Counted from the first letter of the stretch, positions 16,531 through 25,052 are shown. The stretch: 48,635 bases of DNA from an uncultured Armatimonadota bacterium (GCA_903927345.1 CAIYMO010000001.1:1-48635); one strand, 5' to 3'. Program-made: numbers and translations. The notes: a model not told the origin generated them from the letters alone.

Positions 16531-17256
16531 TTAGTCTTCTAGCCAGTTCCTGAACGGCAACTCAAACGAGAGATCGTTAAGGATTCGGTGTCGGTGCCAA
16601 TGCATGATGACTCTCGGCACCCAGCCAAACAGGTTGAAAACATCCCGGAACAGATCAACGGTGGCGGCGGTGATTTCGCCCACTTTACGCCGGCACATGA
16701 GTGATGCTAGGTCGTAAACCAAGTAGAAGAGCACTCCGGCGTTCCAGAGGATGGCTTGTTGACTTTGGATACTCGTCAGACCTTCTTCGATCATCACGAA
16801 CGAGATAACGGTACTACTGGCAATGAGAGCGAGCACGTAGCCACCAACGTAGCTAAAGTCGCGGCCGCAGAACATTGCATACAGGACAAAGCAGCCAATT
16901 CCGACAAGGATCGACCAAACGGGAAAGCTTGCAAAGCTCATCGCTCGAGTAGCGAGTGCCGTGGATACAATGGCAATAACTGCTTGGATTGGAGCAGTCG
17001 AAACTTCCCAGGACCTGCCACGACCAGCTGTGCGAACTAGGCTCAAGGCGGCAAGGGTAACAGCCCACGCAGGAATGAGTCGCACGTCTATGGCATAGCC
17101 TTTAGGGATTACATAGGCGAGTACAGCGATGAGGAGCACCCATAGGGTGAATCGGTAGAGGGTTTGACGGATAAAGCGCAGGCGAGCGGCGTAGGGCTCC
17201 TGGGTTACATTTCCCGGCATCGCTTCCGGCTCTGGCACGTAGTTGGGGACGTACAT
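16531..17256 (-). CDS. Integral membrane protein, BI-1/YccA-like
   Basis: About seven transmembrane helices can be read across 241 residues (e.g. LWVLLIAVLAYVIP, IPAWAVTLAALSLV, VWSILVGIGCFVLYAMFCG, YVGGYVLALIASSTVISFVMI, AILWNAGVLFYLVYDLASLM). The last part, VYDLASLMCRRK followed by ATVDLFRDVFNLFGW, resembles the C-terminal end of Bax-inhibitor-1/YccA proteins (VYDTQ ... AALSLYLDFINLF). The match is partial, so the family is tentative. The gene starts directly after the stop of the putative outer-membrane protein gene, so both form a two-gene operon. Confidence 0.55.
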   Translation of the reverse strand: MYVPNYVPEPEAMPGNVTQEPYAARLRFIRQTLYRFTLWVLLIAVLAYVIPKGYAIDVRLIPAWAVTLAALSLVRTAGRGRSWEVSTAPIQAVIAIVSTALATRAMSFASFPVWSILVGIGCFVLYAMFCGRDFSYVGGYVLALIASSTVISFVMIEEGLTSIQSQQAILWNAGVLFYLVYDLASLMCRRKVGEITAATVDLFRDVFNLFGWVPRVIMHWHRHRILNDLSFELPFRNWLED

Positions 17257-18039
17257 TTAGAAAACCCAATTCAGCGACCAAGTCGCGAGGTCACCTCGGA
17301 CCAATCCCATCTGCAGGAAGGCCTGCTTTCCTAACAAACGCAGTTCGGTCAAGGCTCCGAAGTTCCAATTGAAGGTGTCGAATTCGCCGTAGGCTCTCCA
17401 TTGGGAGTTCAGCATTTTTGAGTAGGAACCGAAAAAGCCTCGGTAGCGAGTATCGCCTAGCCCGACTGTTAGGTAGGCATCTTCGGGGAGCTCCTTTGTC
17501 CCGACAACGAAGAACGACCTGCTGAGACGGGAATCCTCGACCGGATTATCGTCGCCATTTGCGGCTGGGCGGTCGGTGACGTTGTGGCAACCGATTGAGA
17601 ACGTCCAGTTGTTGGTCTTGGATTCTGGAAGGCGAAGCTGATACTGGAGATGCTGGACGCTATCGTTTGCGGGACTGACGATCATGTGGGTGATCGCGAT
17701 CCGGGAGCCGAGCGAGTCGAGCGAGAAGATGCCTTGCAGTGTGCCGTCGCTCTTTTCCTGGTTTGAGGCAAACGAGGTGTTGACCCAGCGGAAGCTTCGA
17801 TCAAAGCTCCGTGAGGATGCACCCAAAACGAGTTGCTTGGTACTGAGCACGTAGCCAATTGGCGTTGAAAGCGACAGCGCTCCGGCGAGACCTAACTCTC
17901 CAGTTCGCTTCACTGGGAAACCATTTCCGCTCAGACCCGCCATATCTCGGAACTGCGGATAAGTCCGGGGTCCTCCGATGGACTGCGCATTCACTACCGC
18001 GGAGGCAAGAATGAGAAATACCGCTGTGGCGAAGCGCAT
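17257..18039 (-). CDS. Putative outer-membrane beta-barrel protein
   Basis: No family recognised. The chosen ATG at 18039 gives a clean signal peptide (MRFATAVFLILASAVVNAQ) and is preceded by GATAAT at 7 nt; a frame extending to 18126 adds 29 unlikely residues. The 260-residue product is rich in alternating polar and hydrophobic strands with many aromatic residues (e.g. WTFSIGCHNV, LTVGLGDTRYRGFFGSY, WRAYGEFDTFNWNFGALTELRLL) and ends in TWSLNWVF. A C-terminal Phe after alternating residues is the classic signal for outer-membrane barrel insertion. This suggests a diderm cell. Start region is divergent from, and overlaps the promoter of, the polymerase-like gene. Confidence 0.55.
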   Translation of the reverse strand: MRFATAVFLILASAVVNAQSIGGPRTYPQFRDMAGLSGNGFPVKRTGELGLAGALSLSTPIGYVLSTKQLVLGASSRSFDRSFRWVNTSFASNQEKSDGTLQGIFSLDSLGSRIAITHMIVSPANDSVQHLQYQLRLPESKTNNWTFSIGCHNVTDRPAANGDDNPVEDSRLSRSFFVVGTKELPEDAYLTVGLGDTRYRGFFGSYSKMLNSQWRAYGEFDTFNWNFGALTELRLLGKQAFLQMGLVRGDLATWSLNWVF

Positions 18040-18052
18040 AGACACTATTATC
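18037..18052 (-). promoter_or_regulatory. GATAAT -10 element, near-leaderless start
   Basis: GATAAT (18047-18052, minus strand), 7 nt, then the ATG of the barrel protein. Only 3 bp separate it from the opposing TAAAAT element of the plus-strand gene. Confidence 0.55.
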
Positions 18053-18055
18053 TCG

Positions 18056-18070
18056 TAAAATTCAGGGATC
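18056..18070 (+). promoter_or_regulatory. TAAAAT -10 element 6 nt before a possible ATC start
   Basis: TAAAAT (18056-18061), then tcaggg, then ATC at 18068, in frame with the polymerase-like gene. The in-frame stop TAA is part of the hexamer. The geometry equals that of the other leaderless starts in the window. Confidence 0.4.
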
Positions 18071-19342
18071 GACCGCGTTGCCCCTTCCGAATCGTTTAAC
18101 GAATCGCTCGCGCGGGTCGTTGCCAATCTATTTCTACTGGCAACTCTGTTCCCTTATTTATCACCGTTGCCACTGGATACCGACGTCCAGATGATCAGTT
18201 TTCTGTTCGGGCTGGTGTTTCTCGGGGTGTATTGGTTCGCGCTTCGAAAGCCGATCAAGTTAGACCGAAGTGATTGGTTACTCGTTCTAGCTGGGACGGT
18301 CTACCTGCTTTATGTGAACCCATCACAGTGGTCTGAGTTTGGGACTGTGGTGCGGAAGACTTCGGCGTTGCTTCTGGGCTGTTCGGCGTTTCTTGCCGCC
18401 AGGCGCGCGGCACCCTATTTCTCGCTAAAGATCGTGTGCGGAGCTGCAGTCACTCACCTACTCGCGGCGATCTGGCAATCGGTTTCTCCCGATACCCATC
18501 TGGCGGTGTTCAAGAGCCTGATGGGCGAGATTCGGACCAGTACAGATCGAGGCGTGGGAGGGGCAAATAACGAGCCCAGTTTTCTTGCGAACATTGCGAT
18601 TCTCTTCCCTATTCTCGCTTGGATGTTGAGCATCAATGTCGCGCCGGCGGTGAGGAGGCAAGCTCTCGTTATCTGCGGAGTGTGCTCGGTGGGAATGCTT
18701 GTCTTATCTCAGGCTGGAACAGGGTTCTTCTACGGGCTGATGGTCTTGGTGGCGTTCGGGCTCTCGCGCGGTGCGCGGAGTGCGGCAATAACGGTGGTCC
18801 TGGTTACATTGACGATCGTTGGAGTTTCCAACTTCGCTTCGAGTCTTCCTGAATCACGAGCAACCGAGCTAATGGCGGCGGCGGCGAAGGATCCTAAGCT
18901 GATCATTGAGGACCCGTCCGCAAGCATGCGGTTGGTGGGACACTACTTAGCCGGGCCTTCCCTTCTTGAGCGGCCCTTTGGGACAGGAGAGACCACGCTG
19001 GACTCGACGTACTTCTGGTTCCTATGGAACCGCTACAACATCGAATCTTGGTATGAGATTGAGGTTTCTCGACTATCCGGGCAGTACTACGCGCTTGGAT
19101 ATGGGCTTACGGACGTCGGGGCAAATACGTTGCGCATGGGTTGGGTATTCCCTCTCATTCTGCTGACTTGGCTATCTCGGTATCGCGGGACCAAGTACTC
19201 CCCAACAGTGATCGCGTATGTTTCGCTCGGGGTGCTGAGCTCGATACCGCTAGTGTTTCCGGCTTACTGGCTGTTGCTTGGGGTTTTGCGAAGTGAGCGA
19301 AGCCGAGAGAGCATCGGCCTGGCAACGACTTCGAACTCCTGA
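18068..19342 (+). CDS. O-antigen polymerase/ligase-like membrane protein
   Basis: Polytopic membrane protein of about ten helices, likely Wzy-type polymerisation of lipid-linked repeat units. The motif GGANNEPSFLANIAILFP resembles the EPS-containing loop typical of exopolysaccharide polymerases. The first accepted start codon in frame is TTG at 18167, but the 33 codons upstream also read as convincing membrane protein (VVANLFLLATLFPYLSPL), and no ATG, GTG or TTG lies between the stop at 18056 and 18167. An ATC at 18068, 6 nt after TAAAAT, is my candidate start; if wrong, the gene begins at 18167 (391 residues) or at an in-frame CTG. The 3' end overlaps the convergent flippase gene by 79 bp. 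Confidence 0.65.
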   Translation: MDRVAPSESFNESLARVVANLFLLATLFPYLSPLPLDTDVQMISFLFGLVFLGVYWFALRKPIKLDRSDWLLVLAGTVYLLYVNPSQWSEFGTVVRKTSALLLGCSAFLAARRAAPYFSLKIVCGAAVTHLLAAIWQSVSPDTHLAVFKSLMGEIRTSTDRGVGGANNEPSFLANIAILFPILAWMLSINVAPAVRRQALVICGVCSVGMLVLSQAGTGFFYGLMVLVAFGLSRGARSAAITVVLVTLTIVGVSNFASSLPESRATELMAAAAKDPKLIIEDPSASMRLVGHYLAGPSLLERPFGTGETTLDSTYFWFLWNRYNIESWYEIEVSRLSGQYYALGYGLTDVGANTLRMGWVFPLILLTWLSRYRGTKYSPTVIAYVSLGVLSSIPLVFPAYWLLLGVLRSERSRESIGLATTSNS

Positions 19343-20781
19343 AGACCGCTCAGCTTGGCGTAAAGACCGAAACCGATCGCGCTGAGGAAGAGCCCCAGAA
19401 TGGGACTGATTAGGGTCTGCATCGGTACAAGCTGGCTGCTAAGGAAGCTAAGCCCAAATGAGATCAAAAAGCCTCCGAGGAGCTTGGTGCCAAACCGAAT
19501 GTTATCGGACATGGAAAAGAAGGCTCGATGAGGGTGCACGAAGAGAGCGAAGATCGCAACGAAGTAGATCAACCACGCCAAGCCGTTGGCGAGGCCAATT
19601 CCGGATTCCCCATAGCGACTCAAACCCGCGAATCCTACTGCATAAACCAACACGCCGAGCAGACCTGTCTTTGCAGCGGTAGAGAGCCGGCCATCGGCGG
19701 CAAGTAGCCGCACCAGAAGCATGCTGCAGATCATGAAAAACGCACCAGGGATGGTGCACTTCATGAGATCGGAAAGCTGGGCGGTGCTTTGGGGTGTAAA
19801 CCGTCCGCGTTCGAAGAGAAGTTGGATGATGGGAGTGCGCAGAGCTACGAGCCATCCAGTTATTAGGGCGAGCACTGTCATGGCGACTCGGAGATAGCGC
19901 AGAGAGCGGGTGATGAATTCCTCGGGCTTTCCGTCGCGGCTCAGCTCTGACAGTGCAGGAATCGCAACTCCGAAGGGACCTAGTGCGATAATCACGCCCA
20001 AAGTGGATACCAGTCTGGCGGACATCCCGAGGATCGAGACGACACCTTCGCCTGCCGCCGGTCCGAGTATCGAATCTACAACTGGAAACGCATAAAGCGA
20101 GCTGACTGCGAGCAGCATGGTAGGGACTTGCTTGAGGGTTGACTTTGCGTATTCGAAATCGGGTTTGTCGCGGACTTCACTGATCTGATCGCTCAGTCGC
20201 TTTGGCCACATGACTAGGTAGCCGAGGAGGGTCGCAAGTGCCAAGGCAACTCCACCGTATTCACCACCAAAGGTGAGACAAGCCAGCGCGGTAAGGATGT
20301 AAGAAGGCAGGTATGCCAATACAGGAAACTGGAATTTGCCTGTCGCATTGTAGAGCGCGTCGGAGAGAGCGGTTAAGCAAAACACCCCTGCAGTTGCCCA
20401 TGCGATCGCTCCGCTTAGCTTCGCCTCACGTGCGTACGATCCGAACTGCTCCCAATATTGGCCTCCCAGCGAGGGAACCGACAGTCCGATCATCAGGAAG
20501 CCAACGGAGACGCATAAGAGGGAGAGGAGAAAGCCTGAGAGAAGGGACTTCCGGTTTTCCTTTTCCAGGCAGTTTCGGACCAAAGACGGCACGACGGCAT
20601 AGGTGAAGCAGGCACCAATGAGGTTACTGACGGCCAGGGGGATATTCGTCGCGGCGAAGTAGGCATCCAGTCGGACACCGGTACCAAACTTTTTGGCGAT
20701 GAGCAGTTGGTTTGTGAAGGAGATTAAGTAAACGAGCATCGAGCTCGCCATAACCACTATCGACGAACGTCGAACGCTCAT
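19264..20781 (-). CDS. MurJ/MVIN-type lipid flippase (Wzx role likely)
   Basis: About 13-14 transmembrane helices over 505 residues. The N-terminal SMLVYLISFTNQLLIAKKFGTGVRLDAYFAATNIP and the central LGPFGVAIPALSEL and RTPIIQLLFERGRFTPQST are characteristic of the MVIN/MurJ branch of the MOP flippase superfamily (family GaFT..dt). MurJ flips lipid II; relatives in polysaccharide clusters flip lipid-linked sugar repeats. Because it is co-translated with the chain-length gene (4-bp overlap, ATGA) and lies in the sugar locus, the Wzx role is inferred here. The last ~26 codons overlap antisense the end of the polymerase-like gene. Confidence 0.8.
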   Translation of the reverse strand: MSVRRSSIVVMASSMLVYLISFTNQLLIAKKFGTGVRLDAYFAATNIPLAVSNLIGACFTYAVVPSLVRNCLEKENRKSLLSGFLLSLLCVSVGFLMIGLSVPSLGGQYWEQFGSYAREAKLSGAIAWATAGVFCLTALSDALYNATGKFQFPVLAYLPSYILTALACLTFGGEYGGVALALATLLGYLVMWPKRLSDQISEVRDKPDFEYAKSTLKQVPTMLLAVSSLYAFPVVDSILGPAAGEGVVSILGMSARLVSTLGVIIALGPFGVAIPALSELSRDGKPEEFITRSLRYLRVAMTVLALITGWLVALRTPIIQLLFERGRFTPQSTAQLSDLMKCTIPGAFFMICSMLLVRLLAADGRLSTAAKTGLLGVLVYAVGFAGLSRYGESGIGLANGLAWLIYFVAIFALFVHPHRAFFSMSDNIRFGTKLLGGFLISFGLSFLSSQLVPMQTLISPILGLFLSAIGFGLYAKLSGLQEFEVVARPMLSRLRSLRKTPSNSQ

Positions 20782-22028
20782 TTCCTTCGTTTATCGAGAC
20801 TTGAAGCGACCATGAGTGAGACGCCGAGACCAAGAACGATTGCAAGCAAAACAGGGACCCGGAAGCTTTTATTGACCGGGATGCGCTCAATGTAGGGGTA
20901 GTCGAGAACGTTCCACCGGACTCGGCCGACTTCGGAATCAACTCGGGCTTGCTCATACTGGGCTCGCAGGGTGGCGAGGACAGATCGAAGCGTCATCACT
21001 TCCGAGACTTTTCTGGACAATTCAAGTGCCTCGTCAGGTGCGATTGCGGCTAGTCCTCTGGCTGTTTGAACTTGATACTCGAGAAGCACTTGCTTTGCTT
21101 GGAGCTCGGCAAGCTTGGGGTCAAGGCCCTGATTGATGGTCTTGAGATACTTTTCGACGATTTCTCGGAAGGAGTCTCGTGCGGCATTTAGGACACGGCG
21201 AGCTTGGACGACTTCTGGGTACTCGTCGGTGTACTTCTTGCGAAGGACGGCAAGTTCATTTTCGAGAATACTGATCTTAGCGATCCACTCCTTGCCTCCA
21301 GGGACATCCGCGGGGACCAGATTGTTCTTCGCAGAGGCGTTGAGCTGCTCTCGCAGCTTCTCGCTTTGGATTTTCGTGGATCCTAGTTCGAATTCGAGCG
21401 ACTGGAGTCGTTCTAGGTATGCGCCGGTTGATTTGGGATTCTGAGGGTCGCTCAGAGTCTTCATCTTCTTTTGAAACGCGAGCAAGCTTGCCTCCGCTTT
21501 TTCGACTTCGGCACTTTTGCTATCGACCGCAGTTTTGAGGGTTGCGGCCTGTCGCTTCCCAGTTGTGAAGCTGAGCGACTCGTCGAGCTCGCTCAACTTT
21601 TCTATGGCGAAGTGGAGGACTTCCGTGACTTGGTCCTTGTTGGTATCCGTGTATTCGATAATGAGCTGGTTTGTTTGGCTCTCGTCGGTTGCTTTGAAAC
21701 TGGCGTCAAACTTCTTCCAGTCCAGGTTGAACTTCTTGATGATTGCTTCGGTCTCGCGCTTGGAAAGTACGACACCCTTTATCGTGCGTAATGGAGTTGC
21801 AACGGTTTGGCTCAGTACAGCGAGCTGCGAAGTGCCCCGGGCGGCGTCGGGCGATACAACCAGGAGAGTCGTGACTCCCTTCCATTTGGGAGCAGAGAGA
21901 ACGACGAAGGCAACAGCGGCGAGGGCAAAAGCGACCGTGAAGCCGACGACGAGCTTCCAATACTTACTTAGAAGTTGGCGCAAATCTGCAGGTTCAGAAC
22001 CGATTTTAGCGTTACTCTTCTGCTCCAT
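20778..22028 (-). CDS. Wzz/GumC-like polysaccharide chain-length protein
   Basis: Polysaccharide co-polymerase of the inner membrane. It has a short cytoplasmic start, a transmembrane helix near residues 31-48 (LVVGFTVAFALAAVAFVVLS), then WKGVTTLLVVSP as in Wzz proteins, a long periplasmic coiled-coil region (residues ~150-340, e.g. LETAVDSKSAEVEKAEASLLAFQKK-type heptads), and a second helix near the end (VPVLLAIVLGLGVSLMVASSL) followed by a basic tail. No fused tyrosine kinase is present, and no separate one is in the window. The segment before the last helix contains the expected Pro-rich DYPYIERIPVNKSFRVPV. First gene of the two-gene minus operon with the flippase. Confidence 0.85.
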   Translation of the reverse strand: MEQKSNAKIGSEPADLRQLLSKYWKLVVGFTVAFALAAVAFVVLSAPKWKGVTTLLVVSPDAARGTSQLAVLSQTVATPLRTIKGVVLSKRETEAIIKKFNLDWKKFDASFKATDESQTNQLIIEYTDTNKDQVTEVLHFAIEKLSELDESLSFTTGKRQAATLKTAVDSKSAEVEKAEASLLAFQKKMKTLSDPQNPKSTGAYLERLQSLEFELGSTKIQSEKLREQLNASAKNNLVPADVPGGKEWIAKISILENELAVLRKKYTDEYPEVVQARRVLNAARDSFREIVEKYLKTINQGLDPKLAELQAKQVLLEYQVQTARGLAAIAPDEALELSRKVSEVMTLRSVLATLRAQYEQARVDSEVGRVRWNVLDYPYIERIPVNKSFRVPVLLAIVLGLGVSLMVASSLDKRRK

Positions 22029-22040
22029 ATCGTGTACCTA
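22026..22040 (-). promoter_or_regulatory. TAGGTA hexamer 6 nt before the chain-length gene
   Basis: TAGGTA (22035-22040, minus), 6 nt, then ATG. No Shine-Dalgarno. It is one arm of a divergent promoter pair with 22074-22088. Confidence 0.5.
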
Positions 22041-22073
22041 AACCAGGTTAAAGGAAAGATACCCCAGCATAGG

Positions 22074-22088
22074 TAAACTTGCGGGGTG
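22074..22088 (+). promoter_or_regulatory. TAAACT hexamer, leaderless start of the sugar operon
   Basis: TAAACT (22074-22079), tgcggg, then the GTG at 22086. It would drive the long plus-strand operon for sugar-nucleotide synthesis. Confidence 0.6.
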
Positions 22089-23033
22089 AGCCTATCTGGA
22101 AAGCGCATTTTGATTACTGGTGCAACAGGATTTCTTGGCACCCACTTACGTGAAGCTCTTAGCGATCAAGGACATACATTTACCGGACTAGGATCGCAAG
22201 ACTACGAACTCACAAATCAGCTTGCGGTTGAGAAGATGTTCGAGGAGCACAACCCCGAGGTGCTCTTCCACTTTGCAGGTTATAGCGGCGGAATTAAGAC
22301 CAACAAAGAGCGACCGGCTGAATTTTTCCAGCGCAACATTCTGATGAACACGCTGACGCTCGATGCGGCGCATCGTCATGGCGTCGAAAAGATGGTTTGC
22401 GTTATGGGTGGTTGCTCGTATCCGGCAACTGCGCCGAGCCCGATAAAAGAAGAAGAGATGTGGAACGGCTTCCCTCAGTTTGAGAGCGCGCCCTATTCCA
22501 CGGCGAAGAAGATGCTTTTGATCGCGTCTGAGTCGTACCGGCGGCAGTACGGATTCAACAGCATTGTCATGATCCCAGGGAACGTCTACGGTCCTTACGA
22601 CAATTACAATTTGAACGACTCGCACGTCATTCCTGCGCTGATTCGCAAGATTTACGAGGCGAAACTCAACAACACTCCCGAGCTTCGAATGTGGGGCACC
22701 GGCAAGCCAACTCGTGACTTCATCTACGCGCGGGACGCGGTTGACGGAGTCGTGAAGGCGGCTGAGATTTACGACTCCAGCGAGCCAATCAATATCTCGA
22801 CGGGTGGCACAGTTTCGATCCGCGAACTTGTCGAAACCACGGTTGAGCTCACCGGATTCGCAGGCGAGATTATCTGGGAGACCGATAAGCCAGACGGACA
22901 GATGTATAAGGGCTTTGCGGCGGATCGGATGCACGAGCGGCTTGGCTTCCACGCTGAGACCTCACTTCGTGACGGCCTAAACAAGACAATTGACTGGTTC
23001 AAAGCGAACTACCCTGACGGTATCCGACTTTAG
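22086..23033 (+). CDS. GDP-L-fucose synthase-like NAD(P)-dependent epimerase/reductase
   Basis: Extended SDR of the Fcl/WcaG branch, which epimerises and reduces a GDP-4-keto-6-deoxyhexose. Key parts: NADP loop ILITGATGFLGTHL at residues 8-21; the Fcl-type substrate signature HFAGYSGGIKTNKERPAEFFQRNILMN; VCVMGGCSYPATAPSPIKEEEMWNG; catalytic YSTAKK; PGNVYGPYDNYNLNDSHVIPALIRK; and WGTGKPTRDFIYARDAVDGV. Length 315 is typical. No GDP-mannose 4,6-dehydratase is present in the window, so with the four GDP-heptose genes downstream it may act on a GDP-heptose derivative. That is inference. The start GTG lies 6 nt after TAAACT; it is the first gene of the operon. Confidence 0.8.
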   Translation: MSLSGKRILITGATGFLGTHLREALSDQGHTFTGLGSQDYELTNQLAVEKMFEEHNPEVLFHFAGYSGGIKTNKERPAEFFQRNILMNTLTLDAAHRHGVEKMVCVMGGCSYPATAPSPIKEEEMWNGFPQFESAPYSTAKKMLLIASESYRRQYGFNSIVMIPGNVYGPYDNYNLNDSHVIPALIRKIYEAKLNNTPELRMWGTGKPTRDFIYARDAVDGVVKAAEIYDSSEPINISTGGTVSIRELVETTVELTGFAGEIIWETDKPDGQMYKGFAADRMHERLGFHAETSLRDGLNKTIDWFKANYPDGIRL

Positions 23034-23041
23034 GTTTCACC

Positions 23042-23818
23042 ATGCGAGTAGCCATCATTGGGGCGACAGGATTTGTTGGTCGTGCGCTGGCCGCACAGTT
23101 TGAGAGGGCTGGGCATGACGTTTCGGCGGTCGGTCGGCAAAACTACGAGGCACTGAAGGGTGATTACGACCTCGTTGTCAACTCAAGCAATAACTCCAAG
23201 AAGTACATTTCGGATCGTGATCCTGTACTTGATCTTGAGATCAGCGTAGCGAATCAGCTTCGCGTGATCCATGATTACCCAGCAGAAACCCACGTTTTGA
23301 TTTCGAGCGTTGACGTTTACGAGTCGTTGGACTCGCGTGAATCCACCAGGGAGGATCAGGGGATCAATCCTGAAAACGCTTCCAACTACGGATTACACAA
23401 GCACTTTGCTGAGCAGTTGGTGCGACACTACTGTCCGAACTGGTTGATCATCCGACTCGCGGGAATGGTGGGACCGGGTTTGATCAAAAATCCGGTTTTT
23501 GATATCCTGAATGACCAGCCACTGCGGATTCATCCGGAGTCGCAGTACCAGTTCATGAACACCGCTGACGTCGCTCGGATTGTCCGCGAACTCGTAGAGC
23601 GCGGGCATCGCAAAGACGTGTTCAACCTCTGCGCAGAAGGGCTGGTGTCTCCGTCGCAGATTGCGGAGCTTGCGCGAAAGACCATTAACTTGGAACAACT
23701 GGACCCAAATGTGCGACCAAGAATTGTTGACATCTCAACCGAAAAGCTAGCGAAGCTTTTCGATTTGCCTTCCAGCATTGAGACAGTAAAGGCGTTTATC
23801 GCCGCCGAACTCAAATGA
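23042..23818 (+). CDS. NAD-dependent SDR (sugar reductase/epimerase type)
   Basis: Rossmann loop VAIIGATGFVGRALAAQF at residues 3-20, Ser in HVLISSVDVYES, Tyr/Lys in NYGLHKHFAEQL, and MNTADVARIVREL in the substrate half. With 258 residues it is a compact extended SDR. The segment IIRLAGMVGPGLIKNPVFDI resembles dTDP-4-dehydrorhamnose reductase-like and related proteins, but I cannot assign a sugar. It follows the previous gene by 8 bp and overlaps the GT4 gene by 4 bp (ATGA). Confidence 0.75.
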   Translation: MRVAIIGATGFVGRALAAQFERAGHDVSAVGRQNYEALKGDYDLVVNSSNNSKKYISDRDPVLDLEISVANQLRVIHDYPAETHVLISSVDVYESLDSRESTREDQGINPENASNYGLHKHFAEQLVRHYCPNWLIIRLAGMVGPGLIKNPVFDILNDQPLRIHPESQYQFMNTADVARIVRELVERGHRKDVFNLCAEGLVSPSQIAELARKTINLEQLDPNVRPRIVDISTEKLAKLFDLPSSIETVKAFIAAELK

Positions 23819-25035
23819 AGATTCTCATTGTCACCCCGTATTTCTGGCCGGAACAAGTCGGCGCAGGAGTTAGCATGGGTGAGCTTGCTACGTTCCTGCA
23901 CGATCAGGGTCATTCGGTTCAGGTGATCACGGGGCTCCCAAATTACCCCTCCGGCAAGGTGGCAAGCGAATATGCGGACCAGACCTCAATGGTTGAGGAC
24001 TGGAACGGGGTCAAAGTTTTTCGCGAGCGTTCGAAATACGCCGGCCGTGAGGATTCGGTGATCACAAAAGGCTTAGCGGCTTTGAGCTTTTACTTCGCGG
24101 CAAAGCGAGCCGCCCGGAATGCGGAGCCAACAGAAGTTATCTTCACAATTTCACCGCCACCGTTTGCTCTGCTTGCTAGCTCGAGTATCGGTCGTAAGTG
24201 GGGTTCCAAGGTTTACGTCCGGGTGACGGACCTTGGGTGGCTTGCTCTGCGTTCCGTGTCGGGAGTTTCTCAAGTGATTGGCTCGATGTTTAAGCTCATC
24301 GAGGTCAGCGCACTCAAACGGGCTCACCGCATTGGTCCGAATTCTCCCGCGTTTCTGAGGCCACTCAAAGAAGTGGGGCTCAAGGTAGAAGAACCAGATG
24401 TGATTGCAGACTGGGTTGATGGTCGGGCATTGAGTCCGATCGCGGATGAGGAGTCGCGCAAGGCGGAGTGGGGGCTTGAAGGCAAGTTTCTGGTCATGTA
24501 CTCGGGCAGTCTTGGCTATAGCTCTGACTTGGCGCCGATGATCCATGCTGCTAAAACTCTCGAGTCCGAAACTCGCACTGCTTTTCTGATCATCGGCGCG
24601 GGTCCCAAAGAGGCTGAGTACAAGGCACTCGCTGCTGAGCTTGGTGTTACAAACCTCCAGTTCTTGCCTTTCCAGCCGCGCGAGGTTCTTCGCGAGACAC
24701 TCGGTTCGGCAGATGTGCATGTTGTCTCGCTGACTCAGGAAGCGGCACACAGTTCGACTCAGGGCAAGAGTCGATCGATTATGGCGACTGGGCGCCCGAT
24801 GATCGGGATTATGCCGACTGACTGTGCCGAGGCCAAGCTGCTTACCGAGAATAGTGTCGGGTGGGTTATCGACAATCATAACGTCGAAGGTTTGGTCGAT
24901 CTGATTAGAGTTCTGGGCCAGGATTCTGATCAACTCCGAAGCAGTGGAATCAAAGCTCGTGAGCTCTATGAGCAGAGCTTTGCGCTGGAAACGGGGTGTG
25001 CCGCCGTGCTAAAGTCCCTCGGCTATATGGCATGA
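23815..25035 (+). CDS. GT4-family glycosyltransferase (WbuB-like)
   Basis: Predicted retaining, GT-B fold transferase adding a sugar to the growing lipid-linked repeat on the cytoplasmic side. The N-terminus MKILIVTPYFWPEQVGAGVSMGELATFL followed by GHSVQVITGLPNYPSGKV is typical of WbuB/WcaI-like GT4 proteins. The C-terminal half has FLVMYSGSLGYSSDLAPMIHA, FLIIGAGPKEAEYKAL, LQFLPFQPREVLRETLGSADVHVVSL and SIMATGRPMIGIMP, where the E-x7-E motif of the family is poorly kept (the second region reads PTDCAEAKLL). It is the only clear classical glycosyltransferase in the window, which is few for a repeat unit with several sugars. Confidence 0.85.
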   Translation: MKILIVTPYFWPEQVGAGVSMGELATFLHDQGHSVQVITGLPNYPSGKVASEYADQTSMVEDWNGVKVFRERSKYAGREDSVITKGLAALSFYFAAKRAARNAEPTEVIFTISPPPFALLASSSIGRKWGSKVYVRVTDLGWLALRSVSGVSQVIGSMFKLIEVSALKRAHRIGPNSPAFLRPLKEVGLKVEEPDVIADWVDGRALSPIADEESRKAEWGLEGKFLVMYSGSLGYSSDLAPMIHAAKTLESETRTAFLIIGAGPKEAEYKALAAELGVTNLQFLPFQPREVLRETLGSADVHVVSLTQEAAHSSTQGKSRSIMATGRPMIGIMPTDCAEAKLLTENSVGWVIDNHNVEGLVDLIRVLGQDSDQLRSSGIKARELYEQSFALETGCAAVLKSLGYMA

Positions 25036-25052
25036 CAAGGTCGCAGGTATTC

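Noticed and set aside
22188-22952. 254-codon minus-strand open frame
   Set aside because: Antisense to the Fcl-like reductase; residue composition is that of a complementary-strand shadow.
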